This document shows positions 22,367-33,177 of a DNA stretch of 64,000 nucleotides, piece by piece. A program made the translations under genes and the position numbers. The notes beneath the pieces were generated by a model. It had not been told where the DNA came from. It saw only the letters and a list, made by a program, of their open reading frames with translations, and made no database searches. The stretch lies in NCBI GenBank assembly GCA_026008535.1, contig BRKX01000003.1, forward strand, positions 57,871,001-57,935,000, written 5' to 3'. This DNA is from Perilla frutescens (lineage: Eukaryota > Streptophyta > Magnoliopsida > Lamiales > Lamiaceae). Each line of letters begins with the position of its first letter. Position 1 is the stretch's first letter.

Positions 22367-25300
22367 CTAGTGATGGATCATGGGGGCAGCAAGCTCAACC
22401 CCATCAAAACTGGAGAAAGGGATGTCGGCACAATATGGCTTGAGCAACTGGCCGTTCACTTTTAATATCTTGTGAGTATCCAAACTGCGAATTTCTACAG
22501 CTCCATGTGGACTGACAGATAGGACTTCAAATGGGCCCAACCAGCGAGATTTGAGCTTACCGGGCATGAGGCGAAGGTGAGCATTGAAAAGTAACACTTT
22601 CTGGCCAACCTCAAAAGTTTTCCTCCGGATATATTTGTCGTGCAGTAGCTTGGCACGATCTTTGTAATAACTTGCACTATCATAGGCCTCCAAACGGATT
22701 TCTTCGAGCTCTTGTAATTGATAGCGGCGTTCAAAGCCGGCCAGGCGAGGATCCAAGTTGCATTGTTTCACAGCCCAAAAAGCTCGATGAGCCAGATCTA
22801 CTTGAAGATGGCACTGTTTCCCAAAAATCAGACAATAAGGGGACATGCCGATAGGCATTTTGAAAGCCGTGCGGTATGCCCATGCAGCATCATCTAGTCG
22901 CAGGCTCCAATCCTTGCGGTTTGGGCATACGGTCTTCTCCAGAATGTTTTTGATCTCTCGATTGGAAACTTCAGCTTGGCCATTAGACTGCGGATGGTAG
23001 GCTGTAGCAACTCGATGGGTGACTCCATACTTCTTGAATAGCGCTTCTAAGGTTCGGTTGCAAAAGTGTGTGCCTTGGTCACTGATGATAGCTTGAGGAA
23101 CACCAAAACGTTGAACAATCTGAGTTTTGAGAAATTTAGCAACAACCTTAGAATCATTGGTTGAGGTAGCTTTAACTTCAACCCACTTGGAAACGTAGTC
23201 GACTGCTAAAAGAATGTAGGAGTGGCCGAAAGAGCTTGGAAACGGGCCCATGAAATCCATGCCCCAAACATCAAAAATCTCGCAAATCAAAATAGGAACT
23301 TGAGGCATCTCGTTCCTTGAAGAAATGTTACCAAGGTGTTGGTAACGATCACAATTCTTCCAAAAGAAGTAAGCGTCCTTGAAGATGGTTTCCCAATAAA
23401 AACCACAGTCTAAGACCTTGCGGGCTGTTCTTCTTGGGCCAAAGTGGCCGCCACATGCGTGGGCATGACAGAAGTGGAGGATGGATGGGATCTCTTCCTC
23501 AGGAATACAGCGGGGAATGTCTTGATCGGCACAAGTCTTCCACAAATAGGGTTCATCCCAGATGAAATACTTGGCTTGGCTCTTCAACTTGTTCTTTCGG
23601 GCGGATTCGAAACCTTTAGGAAAAATTCCAGTGGTGAGAAAATTCACAAAGTCAGCATACCAGGGTGCCCTTTCCGCAGCTGCCAGAAGAATCTCATCAG
23701 GAAAATCATCTGGTATGGGCATACCATCAGATGCAGTCAACAGTCTACTCAAATGGTCCGCAACATGATTCCCAGCTCCCTTCTTGTCCTTAATCTCCAA
23801 ATCAAATTCTTGTAAGAAGAGAATCCAACAAATAAGGCGTGGTTTAGACTCTTTCTTGGACAGGAGGTATTTGAGAGCGGCGTGATCAGTGTAGACCACA
23901 ACCTTGGATCCAACAATGTATGATCGAAATTTCTCACAAGCAAACACCACGGCAAGGAGCTCTTTTTCGGTAGTTGTGTAGTTGCACTGGGCTGGGTTGA
24001 GAGTTTTTGAAGCATAGTAAATAACATGACTGTGCTTCTCAATCTTTTGTCCAAGGACAGCTCCAATAGCATAGTCACTGGCGTCGCACATGAGCTCGAA
24101 TGGGAGGCCCCACTGCGGTGGCTGAATGATCGGGGCAGAAGTCAGCTTCTCCTTCAACAAATCAAAAGCTTCTTTACACTTGTCATCAAAGATAAAAGGG
24201 GCGTCCTTTTGCAGCAACTTAGTCAGAGGTTGAGCTATCTTGGAAAAATCCTGAATGAAGCGGCGGTAGAAACCGGCGTGGCCTAAGAAAGCTCGAATCT
24301 CTTTCTTAGTGGAGGGGTACGACAGCTTGGTGATCAAGTCGATCTTAGCTCGATCCACTTCGATTCCCTTTGCAGATATGACATGTCCGAGCACAATTCC
24401 TTGTTGTACCATGAAGTGGCACTTCTCGAAGTTCAAAACCAAGTCTGTTTCAACACACCGTTGAAGGACTTTGTCTAAATGCTCCATACACTGCTCAAAA
24501 GAGTCCCCATGGACTGTAAAGTCATCCATAAAGATTTCGATGCAGCTCTCTATCAAGTCAGAAAAAATGCTCATCATGCATCGTTGAAAAGTACCCAGAG
24601 CTTTGCACAAGCCAAAGGGCATCTTTCGGCAAGCAAAGGTCCCAAATGGACAAGTGAAGGTTGTCTTTTCTTGGTCTTCTTGAGCGATGAAAATCTGGAA
24701 GTAGCCTGAGTAGCCATCGAGGAAACAGAAATAGGATTTCCCAGCTAATCTCTCGAGCATCTCATCAATAAAAGGTAACAGGAAGTGATCCTTGCGTGTG
24801 GCATCATTCAACTTCCGAAAATCACTGCACATCTGCCACCCTGTTTGCAACCTCATCGGTATCAATTCGTTGCTCTCATTCTTCACGAGCTGGAACCCAG
24901 ACTTCTTTGGAACTACATGCACAAGACTAACCCAAACACTATCGGAGATGGGGTAAATGATCCCCAATTGGAGCAACTTCAGAATCTCTTTCAACACCAC
25001 TTCTTTCATTATTGGGTTCAATTTCCTCTGAGGATCACAGCATGGTTTATGATTCTCCTCAAGAAAAATGTGATGCATGCAGATATCGGGGCTGATCCCC
25101 TTGATGTCGGTGAGAGTCCAGCCGATGGCACCACGGTGCTTCTTCAAAACGGCTACCAATTGATTTTCTTGCTGTGCGGTAAGGTCTTTACTCACGATAA
25201 CAGGTAGCGTATCTGCTTCGCCCAGGTATGCATACTTCAGGTGTTGAGGAAGAACTTTCAATTCCAGAGTTGGGGCTTTCACATGAGATGGAAGGATGGG

Positions 25301-26449
25301 CTTAGTGATGGGCGGCAAGGGCAAACGGCCTGCTGTATTTCTAGCAGGAAACTCACCGGCTGCGTATAACTGCTGTATGAGTTCTCGAATCTCTTTTTCC
25401 TCTTCTGAATCTGCAATATGGTCTGGTATCCCTCCATAAAGTACCTGCTCTAAACTGTCATCCCTGAAATGGCACGTAACGAAATCATCAGTAATGGAAT
25501 CGATAATATCTACCATAAAAAGGGCCTCGGGGTCTTCAACATGTTTCATGGCTTCGAATATATTAAATGTGACAACATCCCCATCAAATTCGAAACTCAT
25601 CATGCCTTTATCAACATCAATTTTTGTGCATGCAGTTTTCATAAACGAACGGCCTAGTAAAATTAAAGATCTATGTGCAGATAAGGCATCATCCATGTCA
25701 ACAATGTAGAAATCAACAGGAAAGATTAATTCATTTAATTTAACTAAGACATCCTCTACTACACCTCTAGGGTATGCATTAGACCTATCTGCTAATTGAA
25801 TGATAACTCGAGTATCTTTCATCGGACCTAGCTGTAACTCTTTATAAACAGAAAAAGGCATAACATTAATTGAGGCTCCCAAGTCCAACATGACTTTTTC
25901 TACCTTTTTGTTCCCAATGATGCAAGGGATAGTGAACATACCTGGATCTCGACACTTTTGAGGCAACTTTCGCTGAATTATGGCCGAGACATTTTCACCT
26001 ACCTTGATTTTTGCATCCCTTCCATATCTTATCTTTTTAGCACACAACTCCTTCAAGAATTTTGCGTATCTAGGAACTTGTTTGATAGCATCGATCAGGG
26101 GTAGGTTGATTTCAACCTTCTTGAAAAGCTCAAAGATCTCTTTCTCATCTTCCTCTTTCTTGTGCCGTGCTAACCTAGAAGGAAAAGGAGCTGAATTAAT
26201 AGGGTTAGGAGGTTTAGACAAAATCTGTACCTCATTAGGAGCAATCTGTGCGGCAGGCTGTGTGCTCTTATCGTGGGGTCTGTCGTCAGCGTCTACGGTT
26301 TGCCCATTCAGCGTGTGATTGTATTGCTTCTGTTTCTCAGTCTCTATTAATTCTTTCTCATTCCGAAGAGTCACAGCACTGACATTTCCTCTCGGATTCT
26401 GCTCTGCTTGAGATGGTAATTTTCCGGTGTGCCCTTGCAGCTTGTTCAA
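22367..26449 (-). CDS. Pol polyprotein of element C: protease, RT, RNase H, integrase
   Basis: 1360 codons open, the longest in the window. Protease (about residues 190-220) has MLDLGASINVMPFSVYKEL. RT (about 500-680) has FLDGYSGYFQIFIAQEDQ and IFMDDFTVHG. RNase H follows with MCDASDYAIGAVLGQ, TTTEKELLAVVFACEKF and YTDHAAL. Integrase has GGHFGPRRTARKVL, the catalytic Asp in GMDFMGPF, Asp in IISDQGTHF and Glu in SNGQAEVSNREIK, then KLKSRWLGPFEVLSVSPHG. One defect stands out: the last cysteine of the HHCC zinc site is Tyr (CDRYQ where B and A have CDKCQ and CDQCQ), which should weaken integrase. Its start is not a true initiator. It follows a TAA that interrupts the gag-pol frame, probably CAA to TAA. 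Confidence 0.92.
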   Translation of the reverse strand: MNKLQGHTGKLPSQAEQNPRGNVSAVTLRNEKELIETEKQKQYNHTLNGQTVDADDRPHDKSTQPAAQIAPNEVQILSKPPNPINSAPFPSRLARHKKEEDEKEIFELFKKVEINLPLIDAIKQVPRYAKFLKELCAKKIRYGRDAKIKVGENVSAIIQRKLPQKCRDPGMFTIPCIIGNKKVEKVMLDLGASINVMPFSVYKELQLGPMKDTRVIIQLADRSNAYPRGVVEDVLVKLNELIFPVDFYIVDMDDALSAHRSLILLGRSFMKTACTKIDVDKGMMSFEFDGDVVTFNIFEAMKHVEDPEALFMVDIIDSITDDFVTCHFRDDSLEQVLYGGIPDHIADSEEEKEIRELIQQLYAAGEFPARNTAGRLPLPPITKPILPSHVKAPTLELKVLPQHLKYAYLGEADTLPVIVSKDLTAQQENQLVAVLKKHRGAIGWTLTDIKGISPDICMHHIFLEENHKPCCDPQRKLNPIMKEVVLKEILKLLQLGIIYPISDSVWVSLVHVVPKKSGFQLVKNESNELIPMRLQTGWQMCSDFRKLNDATRKDHFLLPFIDEMLERLAGKSYFCFLDGYSGYFQIFIAQEDQEKTTFTCPFGTFACRKMPFGLCKALGTFQRCMMSIFSDLIESCIEIFMDDFTVHGDSFEQCMEHLDKVLQRCVETDLVLNFEKCHFMVQQGIVLGHVISAKGIEVDRAKIDLITKLSYPSTKKEIRAFLGHAGFYRRFIQDFSKIAQPLTKLLQKDAPFIFDDKCKEAFDLLKEKLTSAPIIQPPQWGLPFELMCDASDYAIGAVLGQKIEKHSHVIYYASKTLNPAQCNYTTTEKELLAVVFACEKFRSYIVGSKVVVYTDHAALKYLLSKKESKPRLICWILFLQEFDLEIKDKKGAGNHVADHLSRLLTASDGMPIPDDFPDEILLAAAERAPWYADFVNFLTTGIFPKGFESARKNKLKSQAKYFIWDEPYLWKTCADQDIPRCIPEEEIPSILHFCHAHACGGHFGPRRTARKVLDCGFYWETIFKDAYFFWKNCDRYQHLGNISSRNEMPQVPILICEIFDVWGMDFMGPFPSSFGHSYILLAVDYVSKWVEVKATSTNDSKVVAKFLKTQIVQRFGVPQAIISDQGTHFCNRTLEALFKKYGVTHRVATAYHPQSNGQAEVSNREIKNILEKTVCPNRKDWSLRLDDAAWAYRTAFKMPIGMSPYCLIFGKQCHLQVDLAHRAFWAVKQCNLDPRLAGFERRYQLQELEEIRLEAYDSASYYKDRAKLLHDKYIRRKTFEVGQKVLLFNAHLRLMPGKLKSRWLGPFEVLSVSPHGAVEIRSLDTHKILKVNGQLLKPYCADIPFSSFDGVELAAPMIHH

Positions 26450-27879
26450 TTAGGTGGCAAGCTGAGTGATCTGCGTGCCCATGCTGCCTAAAGCGGCTTG
26501 CGTCTCTTGCTGAAAGGCCTTTTGGCTTTGTGCTAGGCTGCTTACTAGATTGGTGCTTTGTTCCAGACTCTTCATGATCTCACTCATAGATGGTGTGGAT
26601 CGATCTGTATGGGCATACGGCTTACCCCTTGGGGGTCTCGGTGGCAAGTCTCCTGCTGTGGGCGGATCTCCTGGTTGTCTCCAACGAAAATTAGGGTGAT
26701 CTCGCCAACCGGGATTGTAGGAATGGGAATAAGGATCATTATTCCGCTTCCTCCTGAAATTGTCTCCTCGTTGGGCATCATAATTGATTCCTCTAAGAGC
26801 ATCTTGCTGCGCATCGCTTGATCCATAACAAGCTTGTTCAGTAGGCGACTCATGCAAATTAGGACACTCGTCAGTGAAATGCCCATGCTCAGAACACAAT
26901 CCGCAGCGGTTTGGCCTTGCGTGTGCCACAACTAAGCCTCGAACTAGAGAGGTAAGAGCATCTATCTTCTCATTCACTTCTGACCCTTCAGCTTGGTCGA
27001 TTGCCCTTACAGGCCGGTGCCTGCTGTCATCTTCTTCTTCGTATTGCTGTCCTCCAGAAGCTATGTCGATTATGAGCTGTTTGGCCTCGTCGAGGGTTTT
27101 ATTGGTAAGAGATCCCCCGCTGGCAGCATCGACGATTTTCCTATCAAAAAAAGACATGCCACGGTAAAAGTAGTTAGTCAGAAGCTGATAATCAGTGAAG
27201 CCATGGTCCGGGCATTTGCGGCAAAGCTGTTGAAATCTCTCCCAGTATTCGGCCAAGCTTTCATTCGGCTTTTGTTTGATGCTACTGATAGCCATTCTCA
27301 AATTTGCAGCTCGAGTCTCAGGAAAGAACTTTCGCAGGAATTGTCCTTCTAATTCCGCCCATGTGGTGATAGACTCCGATGGAAAATCAAATAACCAATC
27401 TCGTGCCTTTCCCTGCAAAGTGTGAGAGAAAGTGAGTAACTGTAGGTTATTAGCAGTAAAACCAGTAGGTCGCAAAGTTGAGCACACGAGATCAAATTCA
27501 GACAAATGTTTGTGTGCACTTTCTCCCGGTAAATCTCCAAACTTCGGCAACACTTGGATAAATGCAGGTCAGATCTCCGCATTGTTGGCAATTAGGGGCA
27601 ACACGATGCAGATGGGTCTATTACTCTGAAGACGACCGATTTCCCTGATGAGAGGCTCATGATCAGGTCCATGATCAGCTACGTTGGCATGAATGAGAGC
27701 TCTTCCTGCGGCAAGGTCTTGCGGGTTCGGTGGATTTTCATGATTGGCCATGTTGAGGTATTGATCAGCTTTGAGAATCTTTGTAGACTCCTTACCTTAG
27801 TATTCTTCCTCAACCGGTGCAATGTTCTCTCTGACTCTGGATCGAACACTAAATCTTTATCTGCAGAGGAACAGGTCAT
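26450..27879 (-). pseudogene. Gag of element C (nearly intact)
   Basis: The ATG at 27879 opens an N-terminus like that of A (acidic start, FDPESERTLHRLRKN). The capsid has LPKFGDLPGESAHKHLSEF and KARDWLFDFPSESITTW. The zinc knuckle is CGLCSEHGHFTDEC. The C-terminus has ALGSMGTQITQLAT just before the stop. Defects are one frameshift around 27770, a TGA near 27569 and the terminal TAA at 26450. From 27751 on it is in one frame with pol, so Gag and Pol were a single polyprotein. No slippery or readthrough signal is needed. Confidence 0.86.
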
Positions 27880-27958
27880 AGACCAGAAAAATTAAACAAA
27901 TAATTAAAAACAAAGTAAATAACAAACTAAAAATTTCGAGTAAGCACTGCTTTAAACC

Positions 27959-27978
27959 GATCCCCGGCAACGGCGCCA
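27959..27978 (-). other. Primer binding site of C (tRNA-Asp)
   Basis: Twenty bases identical to the 3' end of tRNA-Asp with CCA, five bases from the LTR edge at 27984. The 80-base leader then leads to the gag ATG at 27879. Confidence 0.93.
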
Positions 27979-27983
27979 AAATT

Positions 27984-29326
27984 TGGTGTGTCGTTTTTCA
28001 CCAAAAATAAATATTCCGACTTTCGTCGGCAAGCCCACACTGCAGAGTACAGTGGCGAGCAGGATCGTCTCCCAAAGGACTGGCGAGGATTACTCTTGAC
28101 TTTCAGTCTGCGTGCCCAAACCTCCAGAATCGCGTGAATTTTATAACAAAATAAATTGAAGAATGAAACAACCAACTAAAGAAAATACTTAGGCAAACGA
28201 ACTGAATTAAACCAATTATAAAAAGGGTATCCCGGATCCAACGAACTCCACTCCACTTATAACACCGATCACAAATGCAAGAATTAATTAATCAAGACAT
28301 GCAAATCGGTTATAGTCACCGAAGACGCTTCTGACATGACCTCATCTCTCCATACTGTTTCGATAATTAAGAAGACGCTTCATTAATTACTTCCCTAATC
28401 GACTGACAACTGTAAGAGACTCTTAATAAGTTAATTGAGCCGACAGCAATGAGCACAAGAATGACCCGATTCTTAAATTACAGACTCTGACGCAGGACTA
28501 TAAAATTAACTCTGTTATTCCCCTAGTTATTTGAGCAACCGTTTTACCACTTATTAAACTTAAACCACGATTACGTATAGCCGATTTAAATTAGCTAGTA
28601 ATTAATCACAACCTACTAAATATTTGTAACTACTCCATAGACTTAGAACAATTACGACCCGAAATCCAAGAATAACAGATACATGCATCAATTAATTATG
28701 AACAAACAATTAGATCTCACAGTTATATAAGCGGAGCTTCGTCGTCGTCACCGGAATACGAGTAATTTAGCTACTTTGCATGCTGGAATCGATCAACCAA
28801 AATTTGTATATTAGCGCTATGATGATATCGAAAAGAAGAGAAAATAAAGACTGGATTAAAGCTGTTCGTTGCTGCCTCTCGTTTCTAGCGTGTGCGATGA
28901 TGGCAAAATAATCTAAATACCTAATATATATAATTACAATCCATAAAAACTAAAGTCTCTAAAAGGAAATAAGGTCCTAAACTAGTCAATTCCCATGCAG
29001 AATACTTCAAAAGGTGGTGAAGGGCAGTTTCCGCGTCCGGGTTTGCGCGCGGGCCGAGAACTGGGCTTTAGCAAGCCCAAAACGTATTCTGGGCTAAGCC
29101 TTCTAGAAATCTGCTTCCATCATCCAGCTGCATGCCCTTGCAGCTTGGTCTGCTCGAACTCTTCCTTTTCTTGCACCAAAAACTTCTTCTTTTCTCCACT
29201 TTTACACCACATCCCTACACAACTCAACAACACATCATACATCCAAAATACACAACTAGAGGATAAATAATAAGGAGAAAAGGCACCAAAAAGTCACGAT
29301 AATAACAAGTAGAATAAGTCCTATCA
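27984..29326 (-). repeat. LTR of C, complete copy on the 5' side
   Basis: 1343 bp, TGGTGTGTCG to CTATCA. Up to about 28904 it differs from the 3' LTR at about 4 percent of sites. Beyond that it is nearly identical, and the identity continues past the LTR edge into 29327-30202. Confidence 0.92.
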
Positions 29327-30202
29327 AATCCCCCCACACTTAACCCTTGCTCGTCCTCGAGCAACACAAACAAAGACAAAGAAACAACAAAAACAAAAGA
29401 ACAGACTCGACAAGGATGACTAATCAAGTATCAACAACCCAAATCGATGAAAACTCAAAGCATAAACTGTGATATATCAATCCACAAACCACTAGTCCTC
29501 TTTGTTCAAGAAATATGCCAACACTTTTGTCAATCAAGTTAGAATTATGCGTCACAATCCAGCCTCACCAAGATTCACTCTTCATCACTCAAAAGAAAGC
29601 AAATTCAGGTCAGGAGGCCTATTCACTCAAATATCATGACTAGCTATTTTCAGCACAAAATTGCTCATTTGTCATCAAAGTTACCACTCTTCAAGTTCTT
29701 TACAAATCACAATGTCTTTCTCTCTTTCGTTGTAATGGGGCTTAGGTGCACGAGGTAGGATACTTTTTGGCTAAAGTGGCTAAGTGAAATCAAGCACATG
29801 TAGGTATGAATGTTGCTGCAACAACATCTTTCCTTTTCAGCATAGAACCGGTCTTCTTCAAAAAGTGAGATTTTATTAAGTTTTGCTCTTCTCCATATCC
29901 CTCTCCTCAATCTTTTTCCTCTGTTTCTCTTTCTTTTTTTATCTCTTCTATTTCTTTCTCTGAAGCTTTGTTTCTTTCATTCTGTTTTCTCTCTGTTTTT
30001 TTCTATGGAGCAGGGTATAAGGATTTCTGATGCCTTTGTCAATTCCGGTCCTCAATTCTTTCAATATTGCAGCTTCGAACAACAACTCACACCAAACATG
30101 TCTGATTTTAAGGACAAAAATGGCTAAAAGAAAAAGCACAGGCTATTTTATAGTGGTTGTAAGCAATGAAAATGGATCTATTAAGCTCAAAGGGGCTCAC
30201 TA
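29327..30202 (-). repeat. Duplicated piece of the C internal region
   Basis: Copy of 18908-19784, including polypurine tract and AGGA hairpin, with only about five differences by eye. It ends at a junction with the LTR where both source sequences share ACTAA. Confidence 0.88.
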
Positions 30203-30576
30203 AAGTCTCTAAAAGGAAATAATGTCCTAAACTAGTCAATTCCCATGCAGAATACTTCAAAAGGTGGTGAAGGGCAGTTACCGCATCCAGGTTTGCGCGC
30301 GGGCCGAGAAATGGGCTTTAGCAAGCCCAAAACGTATTCTGGGCTAAGCCTTCCAGAAATCTGCTTCCATCATCCAGCTACATGCCCTTGCAGCTTGGTC
30401 TGCTCGAACTCTTCCTTTTCTTGCACCAAAAACTTTCTCTTTTCTCCACTTTTACACCACATCCCTACACAACTCAACAACACAACATATATCCAAAATA
30501 CACAACTAGAGGATAAATAATAAGGAGAAAAAGCACCAAAAAGTCGCGATAATAACAAGTAGAATAAGTCCTATCA
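30203..30576 (-). repeat. Partial LTR of C (outer end)
   Basis: Corresponds to LTR positions about 18531-18907 and differs from both full copies at about 4 percent of sites. It ends CTATCA and is followed by the target duplication GGCTT, so it is the true outer end of the original insertion. Confidence 0.88.
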
Positions 30577-30581
30577 GGCTT

Positions 30582-32197
30582 TGATGATGATTATACTACA
30601 AATTCGAAATAGACAATAAGGCGAGGAGATTAAATGCAAAACACGGATTAAAATGAGATTAGTGGAAACAAGTTTGATTACGGTATTAGGGTGTAGATTC
30701 TCTCAATGGTTTTATCACTATGCTTAAGTCAAGTTGATAATGTTATTCTCACAAATATGATAGACCCTTCCAATTAGTTTAACTTCAATTCATGTCACTG
30801 TCTATCCGTTAAACCTCTCTTAGCTATACCATACATGCAAGATTAACATATTAGGCTTAGGAACCCCATGCACCTAACGTTGAAGGAACCAATTTCCGGA
30901 TTTAGATTCACAATCAAGACTCCTCTAAATCTTATAAATGTTCAAGTAGTGATCAAGTACCTAAACATGAAAAAGCACAATTCCAACAACAACAATCAAT
31001 CAAGAACAAGCATAGATCAAAACCACATCGATCGTCTACCCCTTAATAAAGAGATTAGCCACTAAACATGTTCAAAACAACACAAATACCATAGGAGGAA
31101 GTCATTTCATAAATCAAATGCAAATAACTCAAACTTCTACAATATTAAGTATCTTTCAATAGTTTTGGGACAAATCCCCACAAACATCCAAGAAATGTAA
31201 AGAAAATACAAGAGGAACCTCCTCCGAGCCTAGCTTCCGTGGATGCTCATCGTCGGGCCTTTCTTCGTCTTTCCTTCTTCTAGCTTGGCTTGGTCCCCTT
31301 CTTCTCTTCTCTTTTGTGGTAGTGTTGATGGTGAAAATGGTGAGGAATGGTGGTGTAGAGATTAGTGTGTGTAGTGTGTGTGAAAAGAGAGAGTGAATGG
31401 AGAGAGTCGTATCAATGGAGTCAATCCCTCATTTTTGATCATCTTCCCCAAATCTAATTTTTTCTTGATATCCCCCCGAGAGAGAGAGAGATCCGTCTAG
31501 CATTAAGGAAGAGAGAGAGAGAAAAAGAGCAAAAGGTGATGGGAGTTGATGGTAAATTTTGGAGATTTTTGGGAGCAAAAGGCTACTCTAGAAGTTTTAG
31601 GGAATGACAATCCTAAAAAATCTCACAATTAAAAAGGGCTCATAAAGTGAAAACGGGTGGATTTGCAAAGATCATGGGGGAGAAATGGACCCGAGAAGAA
31701 GAGGGATCAGCCCGTGTTCACGGGTTGCATGGCACCGCGGGGGCGCATGGCGCGCGGCTGGGCGAGCGCGGCGGGGGCCAGGGGCGTGGCGGGGGCGGAG
31801 GGCGCCACGGGGGCAAGCCCCGCGGGGGCATTGGGCGCGGCGGGGCTCTCCTACTGGCGCGGCGGGGGCGCGAGGCTCTCGGCCTTTTGGCGCCCCGCCC
31901 GCACTCCTTAGCCCGCCCGTGCGGGTGCATTTTCCTTCATTCCTTTTTAACCTTTCTTTCTTCTTTTGAGAACAACCAGCTCACTTATTCGGATTTGAAC
32001 TTGCCACCTAATTGCCGTAAAATACCTACTTTTATAATTAAAAGCTCAAGTTTTGCAACACTTGGCACAATTTATCATTAGAGCAATAAATACAAATAAA
32101 CACATAAAATCAACATATAACAATATAAATTTAAACAAAATAAATACTAAACACAATAAAATCAATAAATTAAAATGACACAATTAGACACTAAACA
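30582..32197 (-). repeat. 5' LTR of B, second piece
   Basis: Continues the LTR begun at 17347 and ends CTAAACA at 32197, matching 8297. It includes the GC-rich module at about 31727-31930. TTATA follows (32198-32202). Confidence 0.92.
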
Positions 32198-32202
32198 TTA
32201 TA

Positions 32203-33177
32203 TTAAACTCACGCTCACTAGGAATAAGAACAAAAATCGGTAGAAACCTAATCGTGCAGTAATATGCCCACACGGCCTCACGAGTATTTAAGTGTTTTGT
32301 TAAACCTTCATCTTTAGTTCAAATTCCGGAATATAGATCTAGCTACTCATACTATAAAGAACTGTAAAGGCATAAAATAAAGACATGATAAATAGAAAAA
32401 ACTTACTGGAATTGAATAAAAACTCGTCCAACACCAATGATGAACAACAACAACATTAAATATAAATCCTAACCTCTGTGAGCATAAGGCCCCAGATTGT
32501 CTTGCTGCCGGAGTAGCTTTAAAACTAAACTAATGGTGAAAAGTAAAAGTCTGGAACAATATGGTACGAAGTTTCTCTTTTCTAACCATCAAACTAGTAT
32601 ATAAAAAGAGTACAAAAGATCAATTCAAAACCCCAAAAAACGGGGGTCTTCAATATCTGCCGGATTCACTATGCCCCGCTGGAATCTGCTTGGATAAGGA
32701 AACTTCCTTATCTGCTGGATCTCCATGCCCACTGGACTTTGACTAAATAAGGAAACTTCCTTAGGTGGTGGAATGAATCCCGATATTTTAGGAATGCCAT
32801 CCTTATCTTCCAAATTGCTTCCCAAGATTCCATCTATGAACAACCTTCCCTTCTTCCATTCAGATTTCGAAATCAATCAAGTTTCCACGCCAACTTTATC
32901 TTCTTTCAACAGAATCCCGCTTTTTCCGGGAATGCCCTCTTCACTGCCTCCTCCGAATCTACGCGAGTACTGTGGGCATAATATCTTCTGCTTAGGTCGA
33001 TTTTCATCTGATATGCCCATTTCATCCATTTCAGTTAAATTGAAGGCCAAAATACCTCTTTCACCAGATTTCACTCCTGCTATGCCCAAACCACTTTCCT
33101 GGTTCTTTTCCGACACTAAAAAGGACATTTAGAGTGACTAAAATGCCCAGAAAAACATGAAATAAATGGACTTATTA
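32203..33177 (-). repeat. 5' LTR of A, second piece
   Basis: Aligns with the distal part of the solo LTR at 39352-40922, including the block aaatcggtag and the closing aaataaatggactt. It ends TTATTA where the solo copy has TTGTCA. Short open frames inside it are LTR sequence, not genes. Confidence 0.85.

Larger units (their letters stand above)
17565..30576 (-). mobile_element. Element C: Athila-like Ty3/gypsy, inserted in the LTR of B
   Basis: Innermost nested element on the minus strand, flanked by a perfect 5-bp duplication GGCTT (17560-17564 and 30577-30581). Right to left it has a compound 5' LTR region (27984-30576), tRNA-Asp primer site, gag, an uninterrupted pol, an extra ORF, an internal and a terminal polypurine module, and the 3' LTR (17565-18907). 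It is the best preserved Athila-like copy here. Confidence 0.94.
6451..32197 (-). mobile_element. Element B: Athila-like Ty3/gypsy, inserted in the LTR of A
   Basis: Complete minus-strand element with its 3' LTR at 6451-8297, polypurine tract, extra ORF, pol, gag, tRNA-Asp primer site and 5' LTR (17347-17564 plus 30582-32197). It is flanked by TTACA (6446-6450) and TTATA (32198-32202), a 5-bp target duplication with one transition. Element C is inserted in its 5' LTR. Gag to integrase lies almost entirely in one frame, interrupted by about eight stops, with one frameshift late in integrase. The two LTRs are about 1.84 kb and very similar by eye. Confidence 0.93.
1..33177 (-). mobile_element. 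Element A: Athila-like Ty3/gypsy retrotransposon, partial
   Basis: Outermost of three nested elements, coding on the minus strand. From right to left it shows a 5' LTR split by element B (5844-6450 and 32203-33177), a tRNA-Asp primer site at 5820-5839, gag, protease, RT, RNase H and integrase down to 439, and the start of a downstream coding region. The 3' LTR lies beyond the left edge of the window. The tRNA-Asp primer and the domain order PR-RT-RH-IN are typical of the Athila lineage. Gag-pol is broken by in-frame stops and at least two frame changes, so this copy cannot make its own polyprotein. A solo LTR of the same family is at 39352-40922. Confidence 0.88.

Noticed and set aside
26450..26452. 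Programmed readthrough or separate Gag and Pol genes in C
   Set aside because: The stop lies at a point that is open in A and in B, and A has its stop elsewhere. Independent nonsense mutations in one polyprotein frame explain this better.
27984..30576. Two independent tandem C insertions
   Set aside because: A second insertion would need its own target duplication between the units and a full internal region. The near-identity of only the middle part fits repair copying better.
32773..33132. 119-codon plus-strand open frame as a gene
   Set aside because: It lies wholly inside the A LTR, aligns with the solo LTR where it is not open, and has no domain.
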